NCBI RefSeq assembly: GCF_004349065.1
Contig: NZ_SMKZ01000010.1
Location: 86,326 to 150,325, forward strand
Length of the DNA: 64,000 nt
Direction: 5' to 3'
Source of the DNA: Jiangella asiatica
GTDB lineage: Bacteria; Actinomycetota; Actinomycetes; Jiangellales; Jiangellaceae
A model generated the notes under the pieces. The model was not told the origin of the DNA. It searched no databases and saw only the letters and a program-made list of their open reading frames with translations. Shown here in pieces: positions 33,321 to 41,663 of the stretch. A program made the position numbers and the translations under genes. Each line of letters starts with the position of its first letter. The stretch's first letter is position 1.

Positions 33321-34376
33321 TCAGCCCTTGTTCTTGATGTTCTCGTTCCAGTAGTTGATCCAATCGGTCTCGTGCTGACCGATGGTGGCCCAGTCGACCT
33401 CCATGGGCTGCAGGTCGAGGTTCGCCAGCCACTCCGGCTGCTCGGAAATTTCGACGGTCGGGATCTGGTAGTAGTCCGCGGCCAGCTCGGCGCGCAGCCC
33501 GTCCTCGAATAGGAACTCCAGGAACTCCGTGGCGGCGTCGGTGTCGCCACCGGCCACCGCCGCCACGCCGTCGACCAGCACCGGCGCGCCGGAGGCGGGC
33601 ATGACGTAGTCGAAGGGCATGTTCTGCTGCTCGGCCTGGATCAGGATGTCCTGGAGGTTCCAGGCGCTGAGTACGCCCTGCTCGCGCGACATCTTCAGGT
33701 AGAGGTCGGCCGGGTTGGCGGCGTACTCGGCGGTGTTGGCGTCGAGCTGCGTCAGCCACTCGTACCCGGGCTGCGGGTCGGTGCCGTCGGGCGACTCCTT
33801 GAGGATCATCGCGGCGTAGATCGAGCGCATGGTGCCGGAGGCGGCCACGTCGCGGATGATGATCTGGTCCTGCCATTTCGGGTCGAGCAGGTCGTCCCAG
33901 TCCTGCGGCGCCTCGTCCTCCGACAGCGCCGCGTTGTTGTACATGATGACCTCGGGCAGCAGGATCTCGCCGAACCAGCGGCCGTCGGGGTCCTTGTGCC
34001 CGTCCTCGATGTCCGCGGCGAAGGCCGGCTCGATCGGCTCGAGCAGGTCCTCCGCGGCGCCGGCGTCCAGGCCCTGCTGGGTGCCGCCCCACCAGACGTC
34101 GGCCTGCGGGTTGGACGCCTCGGCACGCACCCGCTCGAGCACCTCCTGGGCGCCAAGGTTGAGCACCTCGACGTTCCCGGCGTACTCGGGGTGTTCCTCC
34201 TCGAACCGCTCCACGACGAAGTCGGTGATGTTGGAGTCGCGGGCGCTGTAGATCGTCAGGCTGCGCGATTCCGAGCCGCCGCCGTCGGACGTGGTCTCGC
34301 CGTCGTCGCCGCCGCAGGCGGTCAGGACCATGCCGAGCGCGACGGTCGCGCCGAGCACGATGATGGGGCGTCGCAT
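33321..34376 (-). CDS. Extracellular solute-binding lipoprotein, Fe(III)/FutA-type family
   Basis: A 351-residue lipoprotein: signal peptide ending in the lipobox LTAC (Cys21), then an acidic linker. The mature part has the family start SLTIYSARDSNITDFVVERFEEE, ADVWWGGTQQGLDAG and the NAADLYL/SAWNLQDILI segments. The fold is shared by iron(III), 2-aminoethylphosphonate and other anion or carboxylate binders. The metal-binding tyrosine pair of true iron proteins is not evident: only DYYQIP is seen near the C-terminus. Iron is therefore not the preferred ligand. Operon partners point to an organic substrate. Confidence 0.9.
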   Translation of the reverse strand: MRRPIIVLGATVALGMVLTACGGDDGETTSDGGGSESRSLTIYSARDSNITDFVVERFEEEHPEYAGNVEVLNLGAQEVLERVRAEASNPQADVWWGGTQQGLDAGAAEDLLEPIEPAFAADIEDGHKDPDGRWFGEILLPEVIMYNNAALSEDEAPQDWDDLLDPKWQDQIIIRDVAASGTMRSIYAAMILKESPDGTDPQPGYEWLTQLDANTAEYAANPADLYLKMSREQGVLSAWNLQDILIQAEQQNMPFDYVMPASGAPVLVDGVAAVAGGDTDAATEFLEFLFEDGLRAELAADYYQIPTVEISEQPEWLANLDLQPMEVDWATIGQHETDWINYWNENIKNKG

Positions 34377-34457
34377 GGATACCTCCGTTGTGTTGTGGTG
34401 ACGTTCTGGGACGCGCGGCGGACGCGGCGTGCGTCGCGGTGTCCGGCGCCGGGTAGG

Positions 34458-35612
34458 TCAGGTCGGTGGCACCGCCATCAGGCCGGCGGCGGTGAGCGCG
34501 GAGCTGATGGCGCCGTACAGGACCGCCTGTTCGCCGAGCGCGCCGCGGCGGATCTCCACCGGGGCCGGCACGTCGGCGTCGACCAGCTCCTGCAGCCGCG
34601 ACAGGGCCGCGTCGTCGAGCTCCGCGGCGGCGCCGCTGAGCAGGACCCGTCCGGGGTCGACGACGCAGGCGCACGAGATGACCAGCCGCGACCACGCCAC
34701 TAGCACCTCGTCGAGGTACTCCCGCGCGGCGGTGTCGGCGGCCGCGGCGGCGATCAGTGCGGCGACCGGGCTGGCGCCGTCCCGGTCGACGCCGGCTCCG
34801 TCGCAATAGGCGGCGATGGCGCTCTCGGACCATTGCGCCTCGAACGCGCCAACGCCGTCGTGGGTGTGCGCGTCGCGGTCCAGCGTCATGAAGCCGACCT
34901 CGCCGGCAGCGCTGGAGGCGCCTCGTCGCACCCGCCCGTCGAGCACGAGCCCGGCGCCGACACCGTCGGTGACGTGCAGCAGCATGAGGTCGCGCACGTC
35001 GGCGCCGGCACCGGCGGCATGCTCGCCGGCCACCATGAGGTTCACGTCGTTGTCGACGACGACGGAGACCCCGAGGCGTTCGCGGATGCCCTCGCCGATG
35101 GAGCGGGTCTCGACGACGCCGACGGACGGCGCCAGCCGGACCTCGCCATCGGCGGTGACGCCGGGCACCGCGACGGCGACGCCGCGCAGCTCCGGCCGCC
35201 CCGCCCCGGCCAGTCGCGGCACGACGTCGCAGATGGTGGCGACGATGTCCGGACCGAGCGGCACGTCCTCGTGTGCGATGACGGTGCCGTCGCTGTCGGC
35301 GATCTCGCAGCGCGCCTGGTGCGGCTGAAGCGCCACCGCGGCGACCAGTTCGGCGCGCGGGTTGAACTCGAGCTTCTCGCGCGGCCGGCCGGACCGGGAT
35401 GAGTCGGCACCGCGTTCGATCAGGTAGCCTTCCGCGATCAGCTCGCGGACGAGCGGTGTGAGGGTCGCAGGGCTCAGCCCGGTCAGTTCGGTCAGCTGTG
35501 ATCGCGAAAGCAGCCGGGCCTGACGGGCCGCGGAGATGACCGCGGACCGCTTGATCTCCCGGGAACGCTCGCGTCGTACAGGGCTCGCCGGGACTTTGAA
35601 TTGCGCCTTCAC
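34458..35612 (-). CDS. ROK-family transcriptional repressor
   Basis: A 384-residue repressor with an N-terminal winged helix (SREIKRSAVISAARQARLLSRSQLTELTGLSPATLTPLVRELIAEGYL, about residues 14-65) followed by a ROK sensor domain with DNDVNLMVAGE and GVGAGLVLDGRVRRGASSAAGEVG. The kinase zinc cysteines are absent. ROK repressors release DNA when they bind a sugar or sugar phosphate. GTG 35612 has no ribosome binding site but lies 6 bp after a -10-like sequence, so a leaderless message is likely. It heads the binding protein/ABC/creatininase/lyase/kinase operon and faces the PIG-L gene. Confidence 0.92.
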   Translation of the reverse strand: MKAQFKVPASPVRRERSREIKRSAVISAARQARLLSRSQLTELTGLSPATLTPLVRELIAEGYLIERGADSSRSGRPREKLEFNPRAELVAAVALQPHQARCEIADSDGTVIAHEDVPLGPDIVATICDVVPRLAGAGRPELRGVAVAVPGVTADGEVRLAPSVGVVETRSIGEGIRERLGVSVVVDNDVNLMVAGEHAAGAGADVRDLMLLHVTDGVGAGLVLDGRVRRGASSAAGEVGFMTLDRDAHTHDGVGAFEAQWSESAIAAYCDGAGVDRDGASPVAALIAAAAADTAAREYLDEVLVAWSRLVISCACVVDPGRVLLSGAAAELDDAALSRLQELVDADVPAPVEIRRGALGEQAVLYGAISSALTAAGLMAVPPT

Positions 35613-35618
35613 GGTTAT

Positions 35619-35648
35619 TTTCTACGGCGAAAGAACTTCATCAGTCAA
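35619..35648 (-). promoter_or_regulatory. Predicted promoter of the ROK repressor (leaderless)
   Basis: Read on the minus strand: -35 TTGACT (35648-35643), 18 bp spacer, -10 TAGAAA (35624-35619), then six bases to GTG 35612. The distance puts the transcript start at or within a base of the start codon. Confidence 0.5.
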
Positions 35649-35680
35649 GACACGGTTCGGACACGGTGAGTCTCGGGTCG

Positions 35681-35707
35681 TTATTTTTCGTTCTCCGAAG
35701 GAAAAAT
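35681..35707. promoter_or_regulatory. Candidate ROK operator
   Basis: ATTTTTC (35683-35689) and GAAAAAT (35701-35707) form a perfect inverted repeat around TTC-TCC-GAA. TTATTTT-N-AAAA-type symmetry resembles the NagC/Mlc/XylR operators of ROK repressors. A second, weaker copy (GTTATTTTC ... GAAAG) starts at 35614 beside the repressor start codon. The pair would let one repressor control both divergent units. Confidence 0.55.
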
Positions 35708-35718
35708 CTCGCGAACTC

Positions 35719-35748
35719 TTGCCAACCGGCCGGCGACGTCCCTAGGGT
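35719..35748 (+). promoter_or_regulatory. Predicted promoter of the PIG-L deacetylase gene
   Basis: -35 TTGCCA (35719-35724), 18 bp spacer, -10 TAGGGT (35743-35748), typical for actinomycete vegetative sigma. The candidate ROK operator lies just upstream. Confidence 0.5.
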
Positions 35749-35835
35749 CGCCATTTGAAGGCCTTCTAGGACGCTCGGCCGGCGTCCGTCATCCCGTCGT
35801 TCGCGCAGTGGTCGCGCGTCGTAGAGAGGGCTCAC

Positions 35836-38571
35836 ATGGATCTGAACCTGAACCGTCGCAGCTTCCTGCGAGGGACCGGTGCCGTGACCGCCGCGGCCGT
35901 CGGCGCCGTGTCCGGGCTGCGGCTGCTGACACCGGCGGAGCGGGCGCTCGCCACACCGGAGGGAACGGTGAAGCTGGACATCCTCTACATCGGAGCCCAT
36001 CCCGACGACGAGGCCGGCACGCTCGGCGCGCTCGGCCAATGGAACGAGTACCACCAGGTCAGGTCCGGGGTCATCACCATCACCCGCGGCGAGGGCGGCG
36101 GCAACGCCGTCGGCCTGGAGGAGGGCCCGCCGCTGGGCCTGCTGCGCGAGGCCGAGGAGCGTCGCGCGGTCGCCTACGCCGGGATCGAGCACATCTACAA
36201 CCTCGACGGGCTGGACTTCTACTACACCGCCAGCGCGCCGCTGAGCGAGCAGATCTGGGGCCACGAGAGCACCCTGGGCCGCATCGTGCGCGTCGTGAGA
36301 GCCACCCGGCCCGCTGTCGTCGTCACGATGAACCCGTCGGCCACCGACGGCAACCACGGCAACCACCAGCAGGCGGCCAAGCTCGCCGTCGAGGCCTACT
36401 ACGCCGCCGCCGACCCCGACCGCTTCCCCGAACACGCCGAGGAGGGCTTCGAGCCGCACCGGGTCGGCCGCATCCTCCAGAGCGGCGCGGTGGGCCGCGG
36501 CCCACTCGGCCCGGACGGCCCGACCACCGGCTACACCCCGAGCGTCCCCACCGACGTCGTCTTCGGCACCTGGGACGGCACGGTCTCCGAGCGCCATGGC
36601 GGCGAGCGGTGGAGCGTCGTCAAGACCTGGGCCGCGCACGAGTACGTCACCCAGGGCTGGAGCACCCGGCCGTTCCCGCCGTCGGACCCGGCACAGATCT
36701 CCAGCCAGTGGTTCACGCTCATCGACACCCGCACCCCGTACCCGGCTCCGACGACGGGCGGCGTCGCCGCGATCCAGGGCGCGGCCCTGCCGGCTCCGGA
36801 CGGGCTGCCGCTGGGCACCGAGTTCTACCTGGAGCCGCCGGGCTTCCACGTGCTGCCGGGGTCGACATTCGAGCTGGTCGCATACGCCAGGGCGGCCGCG
36901 CGGCAGCCCGTGCCGGGCGCGACCGTGGCGGTCGAGGTGCCGGCCGGCTGGACGGTGACCGGCTCCGGCCGACTGGGCACGCTGGAACCGGGCCGGGCCG
37001 CGTCGGCGCGGTTCACCGTCACCGTGCCGGCCGACGCCGTGGTCGGTGAGCGGTTCGTCCTGCACGGCACGCTGACCAGCCCGCAGCACGGTACCGGCGC
37101 CGCCGGCGAGGTCGTCGAGATCGGCGCGCCCGTGCGCGGCACGCTGGAGCCGCTCCCGGAGATCGCCCGATTCCGCGAGTGGACCGCCGCCAACCGGGTC
37201 CAGCACCTGGACAGCCTCATCCTGCCGCTGCTGGCGCTGGGCAGCGGGCTGTCGCGCGAGATCCGCGTCGACCTGGCCAACACCGGCGACCACCCGCACT
37301 CGGGCACCGTCACGCTCTCCGCGCCGGCCGGGTTCTCGGTGACGCCGGCGTCGCGGAACTACCAGGACCTGGCGCCGGGCGGCACCGGCGCCGTGACGTT
37401 CACCGTCACCAACACCGACCCCTCGCTGCCCACCTCGAACCGGGCGCCGAACGACGGCCGGTACCCGATTCAGATCGTCACCACCTACGACGGCGGCAGC
37501 GGCACCGAGGACGCCGCGCTGCTGCTGGTGCCGGCGTTGTCGCTGGAGAAGGCCGCGACCCCGCCGCGGGTGGCCGGCGACGTCGACGAGAGCGAGTTCC
37601 CCGGCGAGGTCATCGACATCTCCACCCGCTGGGAAGGCACCGAGGCGCCGGCCGCGGACATCTCCGGGCACGCCAGGATCACCTACACCGACGACGCCTT
37701 CTACGTCTACGTGAAGATCACCGACGACACGCTGGGCTTTGTGCTGCCGCCGGAGGACACCAAGCGCCAGCGGCGCACCGACTCCGTCGAGATCAACATC
37801 GACCCGCGCGGCACGTCGGCCAACACGTCGACGGTGTTCATCGCCGGCATCTTCCCGATCACCGACGACCCCGCCAACGGCAACCCGCCGAGCTTCCACC
37901 GCGACCGCGACAACCGGCAGGGACCCGGACCGCAGACCGCGCCGGGCATGGAGGTCGCATCGAGCGTCAGCGACCCCTACGCCGGGTACACAGTGGTGGC
38001 CAAGATCCCGTTCGACGTGCTGCCGGACACCCTGGACCCCCAGCACGTCGGGTTCAACATCCTGGTCAACGACTCCGACACGCAGGACAAGAGCAGCCAG
38101 ACCCGGATCGGCTGGTCGACGTGGCGGGGGGTGCGCGCCGACCCGTACCGCTGGGCCGTCGTGTCATTGCCCGAGCTGGCGACGAGCCCGTCCACGCCGA
38201 AGGAGCCGGTGCTGCCCGACACCGCCGCCAAGAGCGTCGACTCGCCCCAGAGCATCCTGCAGTCGGCCGGCGACATCGTCCCGCTGGGCGGCTGGCGCTC
38301 GCTGGGCGACGGGTCGATCGAGGTCCTGGACGCCTCGGCCGATGCCGGGACGGCGACCGTGCGGCTGCGTGCCCGCCGGGCCGGCCGGGCACGGGTGTTC
38401 GTCTGGGACGGCACGACGGTGCTCGGGCGGCAGGACGTGGACGTCAGCGCCGGCCTGCACACGGTGAGCGTTGTGCTGTCCAACGAAAGCGGCGACGGCG
38501 ACGGGGACCGCTGGGCCCTGGTGTCGCTGGAGTCCGGCGAGGCCAACGACGCTGCCGCCCGCCGCCTCTGA
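35836..38571 (+). CDS. Tat-exported PIG-L deacetylase with sugar-binding C-terminal domain
   Basis: 911 residues. A twin-arginine signal (NRRSFLRGTG, residues 6-15) leads export. The PIG-L/LmbE deacetylase domain spans about 47-310 with zinc motif AHPDDE (about 54-59) and the second ligand region DGNHGNHQQAA (about 172-182). Substrate loop segments include TRGEGGGNAVG. An NEW3-like/Ig module follows (LTVPADAVVG, about 370-520). A family 9-like carbohydrate-binding domain (about 575-790: VAGDVDESEFPGEVIDIS, FYVYVKITDDTLGF, SVEINIDPRGTS) comes next, and a short C-terminal beta module ends the chain. PIG-L enzymes remove N-acetyl from amino sugars. It is divergent from the ROK/ABC operon and probably frees its substrate outside the cell (inference). 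Its stop lies 3 bp from the convergent LtrA stop. Confidence 0.9.
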   Translation: MDLNLNRRSFLRGTGAVTAAAVGAVSGLRLLTPAERALATPEGTVKLDILYIGAHPDDEAGTLGALGQWNEYHQVRSGVITITRGEGGGNAVGLEEGPPLGLLREAEERRAVAYAGIEHIYNLDGLDFYYTASAPLSEQIWGHESTLGRIVRVVRATRPAVVVTMNPSATDGNHGNHQQAAKLAVEAYYAAADPDRFPEHAEEGFEPHRVGRILQSGAVGRGPLGPDGPTTGYTPSVPTDVVFGTWDGTVSERHGGERWSVVKTWAAHEYVTQGWSTRPFPPSDPAQISSQWFTLIDTRTPYPAPTTGGVAAIQGAALPAPDGLPLGTEFYLEPPGFHVLPGSTFELVAYARAAARQPVPGATVAVEVPAGWTVTGSGRLGTLEPGRAASARFTVTVPADAVVGERFVLHGTLTSPQHGTGAAGEVVEIGAPVRGTLEPLPEIARFREWTAANRVQHLDSLILPLLALGSGLSREIRVDLANTGDHPHSGTVTLSAPAGFSVTPASRNYQDLAPGGTGAVTFTVTNTDPSLPTSNRAPNDGRYPIQIVTTYDGGSGTEDAALLLVPALSLEKAATPPRVAGDVDESEFPGEVIDISTRWEGTEAPAADISGHARITYTDDAFYVYVKITDDTLGFVLPPEDTKRQRRTDSVEINIDPRGTSANTSTVFIAGIFPITDDPANGNPPSFHRDRDNRQGPGPQTAPGMEVASSVSDPYAGYTVVAKIPFDVLPDTLDPQHVGFNILVNDSDTQDKSSQTRIGWSTWRGVRADPYRWAVVSLPELATSPSTPKEPVLPDTAAKSVDSPQSILQSAGDIVPLGGWRSLGDGSIEVLDASADAGTATVRLRARRAGRARVFVWDGTTVLGRQDVDVSAGLHTVSVVLSNESGDGDGDRWALVSLESGEANDAAARRL

Positions 38572-38574
38572 CCG

Positions 38575-39828
38575 TCACCGGTTCCCGTGATCATGTTCCC
38601 TCGGGTCGCTGAGTGACCCTGAGGGAACATGAGCACGGGAGTGTGCCGCCCGGGCCCGACGGTGTTCGGCCACGGCCAGCGCGCCCAGGACCAGCAGGAC
38701 GAACGCCGACGTCACCACCCCGCTCGCGTTGGCCATCACCGGCACCGCCGCCACCATGGCGACCAGTGCGACGACGGCGGGCCAGCCGACGCGGTGACCG
38801 ACCCGGATACCGCACGCCATGAGGCCGAGCAGGTACAGCGCCGGACCGCCGAGTACCGCGACGGCACCCACGACTTCCATCTCGTGATCGGGGTGGGCGA
38901 CGACGAGCTCGTCGCCCACCGCCGTCAGCACGATGCCGCCGACGATCGGCAGGTGCAGGTACGTGTAGATGTCGCGGCCCAGCGCGCCGACCTCGGTCAT
39001 CGTGCTGTGGCCCATCCGATGCAGGATGACCGGCGACGCGCCGGTGAAGTACAGCCACCACAGCGCCACCGAGCCCAGGAACGACAGTCCGAGAGCCAGG
39101 CCGACCTCGGCGCCCAGGTCAGTACCGGCCGCCGTCGCCCCGGTCAGCACGATGCTCTCGCCCAGCGCGATGATGATGAACAGCTGGAACCGTTCGGCGA
39201 AGTGGTGGCCGTCGATGGACCACTGGCTCATCGGCGTATCACCGACACCGGGCAGCCAGTACCGCACCAGCGGCGCCGCCAGGTCCAGGCCCAGAGCCAC
39301 CAGCCACAGCGGCCAGCGGGCGTCGTCGACCAGGCCGCCGGCCACCCACAACGGCGCGGACAGGACGCTCCAGGCGAGGATCTGCCGGAAGTTCTGGTGA
39401 AACACGCCCGGTGGCGTCACCGCGACGACGAACGCGTTGCGGCCGATCTGCAGCGCGGCGTAGCTGCAGCCGAACAGCAGCGCCAGATCGCCGAAGCCGC
39501 GCGGGATCGCCACGGACATCAGCAGGCTTGCCAGCATCACGAAGACGAGCACCAGCCGGACCGGCGCGGTCTCCGGATCGAACCAGTTGGCCATCCAGGT
39601 CGTGTAGTTCCACGCCCAGTAGACGGCGACCAGCATGAACGCCGTCTCGGCGGCGCCTTGCCAGCTCAGGTGCTCGGCCAGCAGGTGATGCGAGAGCTGA
39701 GTGATCGCGAAGACGTAGACCAGGTCGAAGAACAGCTCGAAGAACGTCGCGCGCTGCTCCTGCCCGGACGGGCGGATGAGCCGGATGGCGGGAATGACGG
39801 TGTCGTCGTCACGCATCGCGTCGGACAT
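38575..39828 (-). CDS. Low-temperature-requirement-A (LtrA)-like membrane protein
   Basis: A 417-residue integral membrane protein with about 12 transmembrane helices. Family motifs are the opening RATFFELFFDLVYVFAITQLSHHLL, the helix with FIIIALGESIVLTG and the late helices HLPIVGGIVLTAVGDE. Function of LtrA proteins is unknown; Listeria mutants were cold sensitive. ATG 39828 has no ribosome binding site; TACGCT six bases upstream suggests a leaderless message. The last about 20 residues, Arg/His-rich, are encoded by the 38583-38640 inverted repeat. Confidence 0.9.
   Translation of the reverse strand: MSDAMRDDDTVIPAIRLIRPSGQEQRATFFELFFDLVYVFAITQLSHHLLAEHLSWQGAAETAFMLVAVYWAWNYTTWMANWFDPETAPVRLVLVFVMLASLLMSVAIPRGFGDLALLFGCSYAALQIGRNAFVVAVTPPGVFHQNFRQILAWSVLSAPLWVAGGLVDDARWPLWLVALGLDLAAPLVRYWLPGVGDTPMSQWSIDGHHFAERFQLFIIIALGESIVLTGATAAGTDLGAEVGLALGLSFLGSVALWWLYFTGASPVILHRMGHSTMTEVGALGRDIYTYLHLPIVGGIVLTAVGDELVVAHPDHEMEVVGAVAVLGGPALYLLGLMACGIRVGHRVGWPAVVALVAMVAAVPVMANASGVVTSAFVLLVLGALAVAEHRRARAAHSRAHVPSGSLSDPREHDHGNR
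38583..38640. repeat. Near-perfect 25/26-bp inverted repeat inside a gene end
   Basis: The arms 38583-38607 and 38615-38640 pair throughout with one mismatch and one bulged base, around a 7-nt loop. The element starts 6 bp inside the LtrA coding end and 12 bp after the PIG-L stop. It shares only the short GATCATG with the repeats at 23142 and 58604. It is probably a bidirectional terminator that has been absorbed into the coding end. Confidence 0.75.
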
Positions 39829-39884
39829 GCAGCGGAGCGTAGTACCGGCCCGGCCGCGCGGGCGACAACCGCACCGGGGTCGGC

Positions 39885-41216
39885 TCAGCCGGCGGCGCGC
39901 ACCTGTTCGAGCACGGCGGACACTTCGGCGGCGACGGCGTCCGCGTCGGCCCGCTCGGCCGCGGCCCGCAGTGCCCTGAGCGTCTGGTCCAGGGCCGCGG
40001 CCGGCACCTGGTCCAGGGCGTGCGCCACACGGTCGCGGATCGCCTCCAGGATCGACACGTCCGAGAGCATCCCGGCCCGGTCGCTCTCGGCCGCGTCGGC
40101 GAGCAGCTGCCGTGCGACGACACCCAGCCTGTCGACGTCGACCTCGGCCGGCGGCCGGTACACGAGGGTCAGGTCCAAGGCAGCGGTGACGGCGTCGAGT
40201 GCCGCGCGCCGGGTGCCGGCAGCGTCGCCGTCGCCGGCCCCCCCGACGACGGTGTCCAGAGCCTCGCCGAGCCGGTCGGCGAGGCCACGGGGTGCGTTCG
40301 GCGGACGACCGGCCCGCCAGCCGGCGGCCGTCGCGGCGGCTTCGTCGCGCACCGCGGCCCAGTCGCCGGCGGTCACCTCGTCGCCGGCGCCGAGGGTGTC
40401 GACGATGCCCATCGCGGCGGTGACCACGTCGCGCAGCGCGACCGGCACGTCGACACCCTCGACGGCGTCCGCCGGGACCGCGACGACCACCTCGACCAGC
40501 TCGTCCGGGGCCTCGGCGCGGAACTCGCCGTATCCGGGCGCGAAGACCTTGTGCTCGACGGCGCCGTCCATGAGGTGCTCCTCGGTGCGGATGGCGCCGG
40601 CGACCGGCCCACGCGGCCCGTCGGCGGTCTGGCCGACGGCCTGGACGGTGACCTCCTCGAAAACCAGCCCGGGGATGTTCTCCGGCCGGAAGACGTCGCC
40701 CTCCCGCGGGTCGGCCGGCATGATCAGGCCTGCGGGTCCGTCCGCGCCGGCCAGCCAGCTGCCCTCGTGGTCGGCGACGCCCCCGTCGGCGTAGTTGTCG
40801 ACCGTCTCGCCCAGGTACCAGACCCCGCCCTCGTCGTCCTGTGCGTAGTAGTCCAGCGCGACCTCGATGATACGACCGGACCGATAGGCCACGTACTGCG
40901 CGACGGCGGCCTCGATCTCCTGGTCCGCCCATCGCACGGTGATCGTCCGGGGCAGCGTGGTCACCTCGACCCGCAGCGGCTCACCCTCCTCGTCGCCGAG
41001 CTGGATGGTCTGGCCTTCCTGCTGGACCGGGAACAGCGGGTTGGTGACGGCGGTCGGCGTGGTGAACGCCGGCGTCGCGGTGTCGATCCGCCGAGTGACG
41101 CCATCGCCATCGCGCCCATCGCCGTCACCGTCGCGGCTGTCGCCTTCGCCACCGCACCCTGCGAGCACCAGGCCGGCCAGCGCCGCCACCGTCGCGGCAG
41201 GGAGCACGCGTCGCAT
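39885..41216 (-). CDS. Secreted lipoprotein of unknown function
   Basis: 443 residues with a lipobox VLAGC (Cys21) followed by an acidic/Gly linker. The domain at about 50-215 (TNPLFPVQQEGQTIQL, GVWYLGETVDNYADGGV, GDVFRPENIPGLVFEEV) resembles secreted actinomycete proteins with no assigned role. The remainder (about 250-443) is an Ala/Asp-rich set of helices. ATG 41216 follows GGGGAGA. It lies 36 bp after the PepSY gene on the same strand, so it may belong to the two-component/PepSY unit. Confidence 0.75.
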   Translation of the reverse strand: MRRVLPAATVAALAGLVLAGCGGEGDSRDGDGDGRDGDGVTRRIDTATPAFTTPTAVTNPLFPVQQEGQTIQLGDEEGEPLRVEVTTLPRTITVRWADQEIEAAVAQYVAYRSGRIIEVALDYYAQDDEGGVWYLGETVDNYADGGVADHEGSWLAGADGPAGLIMPADPREGDVFRPENIPGLVFEEVTVQAVGQTADGPRGPVAGAIRTEEHLMDGAVEHKVFAPGYGEFRAEAPDELVEVVVAVPADAVEGVDVPVALRDVVTAAMGIVDTLGAGDEVTAGDWAAVRDEAAATAAGWRAGRPPNAPRGLADRLGEALDTVVGGAGDGDAAGTRRAALDAVTAALDLTLVYRPPAEVDVDRLGVVARQLLADAAESDRAGMLSDVSILEAIRDRVAHALDQVPAAALDQTLRALRAAAERADADAVAAEVSAVLEQVRAAG

Positions 41217-41252
41217 CGCCGTCTCCCCTGATTCCGCGCTTCCGCCCGAGCC

Positions 41253-41570
41253 TCAGTCGTCGCCGTCGCCGGTGCCGTCCGGCGCGTCGCTCAGGACGGT
41301 GAAGTCCTGGTCCAGGTGGACGTCGAGCTGACGGCCGCCGTCGAGGGTGACCTCGACTTCGAAGTAGCCCTCCTCGTCGGCGATTTCGGTGTTGGTGACG
41401 GTGCCGGCGCCCGTGTGCTCCAAGGCGGCCTCGCTGGCGCGTCGCAGCGCGTCACCGGTGATGGGCGCCTCGCCGTCGTCGCCGGCTCCGGCACCCATCG
41501 CCGCGACGCCGCCGGCCACCGCCGCTACGGCTGCCGCGACGGCGCCGATCAGGGCCTTCAGATGCTTCAT
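41253..41570 (-). CDS. Secreted PepSY-domain protein
   Basis: A 105-residue exported protein. The signal peptide ends about residue 28; residues about 40-95 form one PepSY domain (LRRASEAALEHTGAGTVTNTEI, GYFEVEVTLDGGRQLDVHLDQDF). PepSY domains are thought to inhibit proteases or bind ligands outside the cell and often accompany two-component systems that respond to cell-surface signals. ATG 41570 has AAGGAG eight bases upstream. It is probably co-transcribed with the histidine kinase 93 bp upstream. Confidence 0.88.
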   Translation of the reverse strand: MKHLKALIGAVAAAVAAVAGGVAAMGAGAGDDGEAPITGDALRRASEAALEHTGAGTVTNTEIADEEGYFEVEVTLDGGRQLDVHLDQDFTVLSDAPDGTGDGDD

Positions 41571-41663
41571 GGTTCTCACTCCTTCGGATCGGCGCGGGTG
41601 ACCATCCCACCGTGGCCGATCGCCGCTGAACCGGCGCTGAACGACCCTGACCGCCCGTTCAGG

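Noticed and set aside
33321..34376. Iron(III) importer
   Set aside because: The binding protein is in that fold family, but the iron-binding tyrosine pair is not evident and the operon encodes amide and lyase enzymes.
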